A stretch of DNA of 64,000 nucleotides from Celeribacter sp. PS-C1 (lineage in GTDB: Bacteria; Pseudomonadota; Alphaproteobacteria; Rhodobacterales; Rhodobacteraceae), in the NCBI RefSeq assembly GCF_019429625.1, contig NZ_JAHXRW010000016.1:16156-80155 (forward strand), read 5' to 3'. The notes under the pieces were generated by a model. It ran no database searches and was not told the origin of the DNA. It worked only from the letters and a program-made list of their open reading frames with translations. This document shows, one piece after another, positions 61,986-64,000 of the stretch; the stretch's first letter is position 1; each line of letters starts with the position of its first letter. Position numbers and translations under genes: made by a program.

Positions 61986-62777
61986 TCATCCCTCCAACAA
62001 CTTACCTTCTATAAATGCGAAACTCTCATCCACACAGGCTGGGGTGATGCGCCGCAGAAGGCGTGGTTCTGTGCATTCGAATGAGAATGCGCCCTCATAG
62101 CCACTTTCAAGAAACTCTGCGATTTGAGGCACATTCCCGCAGCGATCCTCCGCGTCGACCAGAATGCGGTGCGCGTCCTGAAGCGCGTCCAAGGCCACAT
62201 CCGGAGTAGAAATGCCGGAGATATGGACCATCGCTGTGTGATCCGCGAAAATCTCCGTCTCACCCGCGATCACATGTTGAAAGGTGTCATGAACGAGTTT
62301 GAATTTTTCAGTACCACCGACGGCCTCAATGGCCTCTACCAACTCCGCCTTGCCGCGAATTGTCGATGTCTCGAACCCGATCTGCTCGATCAATGGCAGG
62401 ACTTTCTTGCCCTCAACCATCGACAGGATATCCCGCATCACGTCGCGCAAATCCCGTGTCGGGCGGTCGTCCACGGACGGAATGAGACTAATGGTCTCCG
62501 CGCCCGAGGCTTCTGCCACGTCGATGAGCGCTGCAATCTGCGCCGCGCGCGCATCATCCCAGACGTTGAACCCGTATACCTCCGACAGCCCGAGCAACCG
62601 GAGGCCACGCGCCCGCGTCATGTTCGCGGCCTCTTGGGGAGACACCCCGTCAAAGAGCGGGCGACCAAGGTCATTGCGTGGCTCGACTCCGACGCATTTG
62701 AGCTGGGCCGCAGCATCGAGAAACTGTTCAAAACTCAATCGACGGAGCGTTTTCTGGTTGAGCGCGCGTTTGATCAT
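61986..62777 (-). CDS. TIM-barrel sugar-phosphate isomerase/epimerase, IolE/IolH-like
   Basis: This TIM-barrel protein of 263 residues belongs to the AP-endonuclease-2 fold. LPLIEQIGFE, KLVHDTFQHV and MVHISGISTPD supply metal-binding acidic and histidine residues, and GYEGAFSFEC ends the barrel. It follows the dehydrogenase gene by 21 bp in the same operon, which also contains iolB, so a step of inositol catabolism (inosose dehydration or a related reaction) is likely. IolE and IolH cannot be separated by eye. Confidence 0.8.
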   Translation of the reverse strand: MIKRALNQKTLRRLSFEQFLDAAAQLKCVGVEPRNDLGRPLFDGVSPQEAANMTRARGLRLLGLSEVYGFNVWDDARAAQIAALIDVAEASGAETISLIPSVDDRPTRDLRDVMRDILSMVEGKKVLPLIEQIGFETSTIRGKAELVEAIEAVGGTEKFKLVHDTFQHVIAGETEIFADHTAMVHISGISTPDVALDALQDAHRILVDAEDRCGNVPQIAEFLESGYEGAFSFECTEPRLLRRITPACVDESFAFIEGKLLEG

Positions 62778-62798
62778 TCGGTGGCTTTCTGAACAGGG

Positions 62799-63827
62799 TT
62801 AGTCGAGGAGCGAGACGTCGCGATGCTCGGTCGCACTGACCCGCGCGGCATCAAGCACGCGAAGCACCTCAATCGCGTCAGTGGGAGGCACGGGCGGCGG
62901 AGTGCCGGTTTTACAGGCCTCGGCGAATGCCGCGTAGTAATCGTGGTAGCGGCCCTGCTCCGAGGGCACTTTCCGCGTGCCAGAGGCCGTGTGCAGTTTG
63001 GGCCAATTTTCCTCGACCTCATAGCCCCAGCCCTCCAGATCATCGAGCGGGCGTTTTTCCGCAAAGATTGCCTGTGCCTGCACATCGGTCATGTAGGACA
63101 GGTAACAGCCATTCTCGCCATAGACGCGATAGGTGTTCTCTGCGAACTTGTTGAGCTTGCTGGAGCTAACCTGACTAAAGACCCCGTTCTTGTGCCGCAT
63201 GGACACGACGAAACCCGCGTCGGTCGGCCCCGCGTCGCTCTCAATCATATCGAGGTGCGCACTGACCGACGCAACAGGCCCAAAGAGCCAAACCATCTGA
63301 TCGATTACATGGCTCCCCATATCGCGCAGAAGCCCGCCTGTGGGTCCGAGTTCGAGCGTTGCGGGATCATCCATATCCATCCGCGAATGCACGCGCCAGA
63401 TCTGGCCCAGTTCGCCACCGTCGAGTACCGCCTTGAGAGTGCGGACATCCGTGTCGCAGCGACGATTGTGAAAGACGGAGAGGACGACGCCCTTCGCCTT
63501 GGCGGCGGCATCAAGTTCCCGCGCGACCGCAGCAGATGGGGCAAAGGGTTTGTCGGCGACGACATGCACACCGGCCTCAATCGCTTCGAGCACGAGCGCA
63601 CGACGGGTTTCAGGCGGGGTGGTGATCGTCACGGCATCCACGCCCGCGGCCAGCATCTCTGGCAGCGAACCGTAAATCGGCAGGCCGGGATAGTCAGCTT
63701 TGATCTGGGCAATTTTGGCATCGGACCGAGCCACAATCCCCGCGAGTTCAATCCCCTCCGCCGCCATAATGAACGGCGCATGAAAATGACGGCCGCCTGT
63801 GCCGTATCCGACTAAACCGATTTTCAC
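62799..63827 (-). CDS. Gfo/Idh/MocA family oxidoreductase
   Basis: The 342-residue NAD(P)-dependent dehydrogenase has a Rossmann start GLVGYGTGGRHFHAPF, the DKPFAPSA block (catalytic lysine region) and GGLLRDMGSHVIDQMVWLFG in the C-terminal domain. Position between iolB and an IolE/IolH-like gene suggests an inositol or related polyol dehydrogenase. Exact substrate is not decidable. It is 30 bp downstream of iolB in the same orientation. Confidence 0.88.
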   Translation of the reverse strand: MKIGLVGYGTGGRHFHAPFIMAAEGIELAGIVARSDAKIAQIKADYPGLPIYGSLPEMLAAGVDAVTITTPPETRRALVLEAIEAGVHVVADKPFAPSAAVARELDAAAKAKGVVLSVFHNRRCDTDVRTLKAVLDGGELGQIWRVHSRMDMDDPATLELGPTGGLLRDMGSHVIDQMVWLFGPVASVSAHLDMIESDAGPTDAGFVVSMRHKNGVFSQVSSSKLNKFAENTYRVYGENGCYLSYMTDVQAQAIFAEKRPLDDLEGWGYEVEENWPKLHTASGTRKVPSEQGRYHDYYAAFAEACKTGTPPPVPPTDAIEVLRVLDAARVSATEHRDVSLLD

Positions 63828-63857
63828 GCCTGTCTCCTTACGCCTATCTTGCGCCGC

Positions 63858-64000
63858 TCACATCAAATGTTCAACTTCTGGGGCCGGAACGAACCGCCAT
63901 TTGCGCAGCGGACCGGCCATGACGTTGAGGTAGTACATCTCGAACCCGTAAGGCGCGCCGCAGGGGTGGTGACCGCGCGGGACGCAGACGACGTCGCCGT
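63858..64000 (-). CDS. iolB: 5-deoxy-glucuronate isomerase IolB (C-terminal part)
   Basis: Only the last 46 residues are inside the window. VPRGHHPCGAPYGFEMYYLN and VMAGPLRKWRF are the conserved end of IolB, with the histidine of the cupin metal site. IolB converts 5-deoxy-glucuronate to 5-dehydro-2-deoxygluconate in the myo-inositol pathway. The start lies beyond the right edge. Confidence 0.88.
   Translation of the reverse strand, partial: GDVVCVPRGHHPCGAPYGFEMYYLNVMAGPLRKWRFVPAPEVEHLM

Overview
The window is chromosomal DNA of an alphaproteobacterium, most probably a roseobacter-group member of the Rhodobacteraceae (genus not determinable). The evidence is an isc-suf operon led by an IscR with a single cysteine, an Irr-type iron box (TTTAGAA-N3-TTCTAAA), the phosphotransferase ChpT of the CtrA pathway, an obgE-proB-proA operon, an ornithine-lipid olsB-olsA pair, and a ribosomal protein L21 with a helix-hairpin-helix tail. 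Core regions are GC-rich with tightly packed genes.

Layout. 1-3722: end of an ABC import operon, a MerR regulator with a carboxymuconolactone-decarboxylase-like gene, then a MOSC protein translationally coupled to a pyridoxal kinase. 3767-18019: integrative element 1 (14.25 kb), between a 16-bp direct repeat whose right copy is the 3' end of tRNA-Arg(CCG). 18007-28063: tRNA-Arg and the isc-suf Fe-S cluster operon on the minus strand. 28219-45395: housekeeping genes (hydrolase, tandem HD protein, M32 carboxypeptidase, heme A synthase, TrmJ, ThiE-like protein, ornithine lipid synthesis, ChpT, proline synthesis, ObgE, L27/L21). 45396-61668: tRNA-Ser(CGA) and element 2 (16.2 kb), bounded by a 14-bp repeat of the tRNA 3' end. 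61986-64000: a TIM-barrel isomerase, a Gfo/Idh/MocA dehydrogenase and the end of iolB, suggesting inositol catabolism.

Element 1 is the most interesting part. It has a P4-type integrase, an AlpA-like regulator, a fused primase-helicase with a repeat-rich AT region behind it that could be an origin, and an XRE-type regulator. Then comes one promoter-operator followed by a translationally coupled operon containing a phage prohead protease and a P22-gp3-type small terminase. There is no major capsid protein, portal, large terminase, tail or lysis gene. This is the gene content expected of a phage satellite (PICI-like element) that redirects a helper phage, not of a prophage. Next to the tRNA, where satellites often carry anti-phage cargo, sits one lower-GC gene for a KAP-family P-loop NTPase (the PifA superfamily).

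Element 2 has a second P4-type integrase, a probably frameshifted gene coupled to it, AlpA, a Toprim primase and a DUF3987 ATPase at one end. Towards the tRNA it carries cargo: an HD (p)ppGpp-hydrolase-like protein, several unknown small proteins, two outer-membrane-barrel-like proteins, two lipoproteins, an exported S33-type hydrolase and a duplicated cysteine-module periplasmic protein. It has no recognisable packaging genes. A 9-bp tandem repeat lies inside two of its coding regions.
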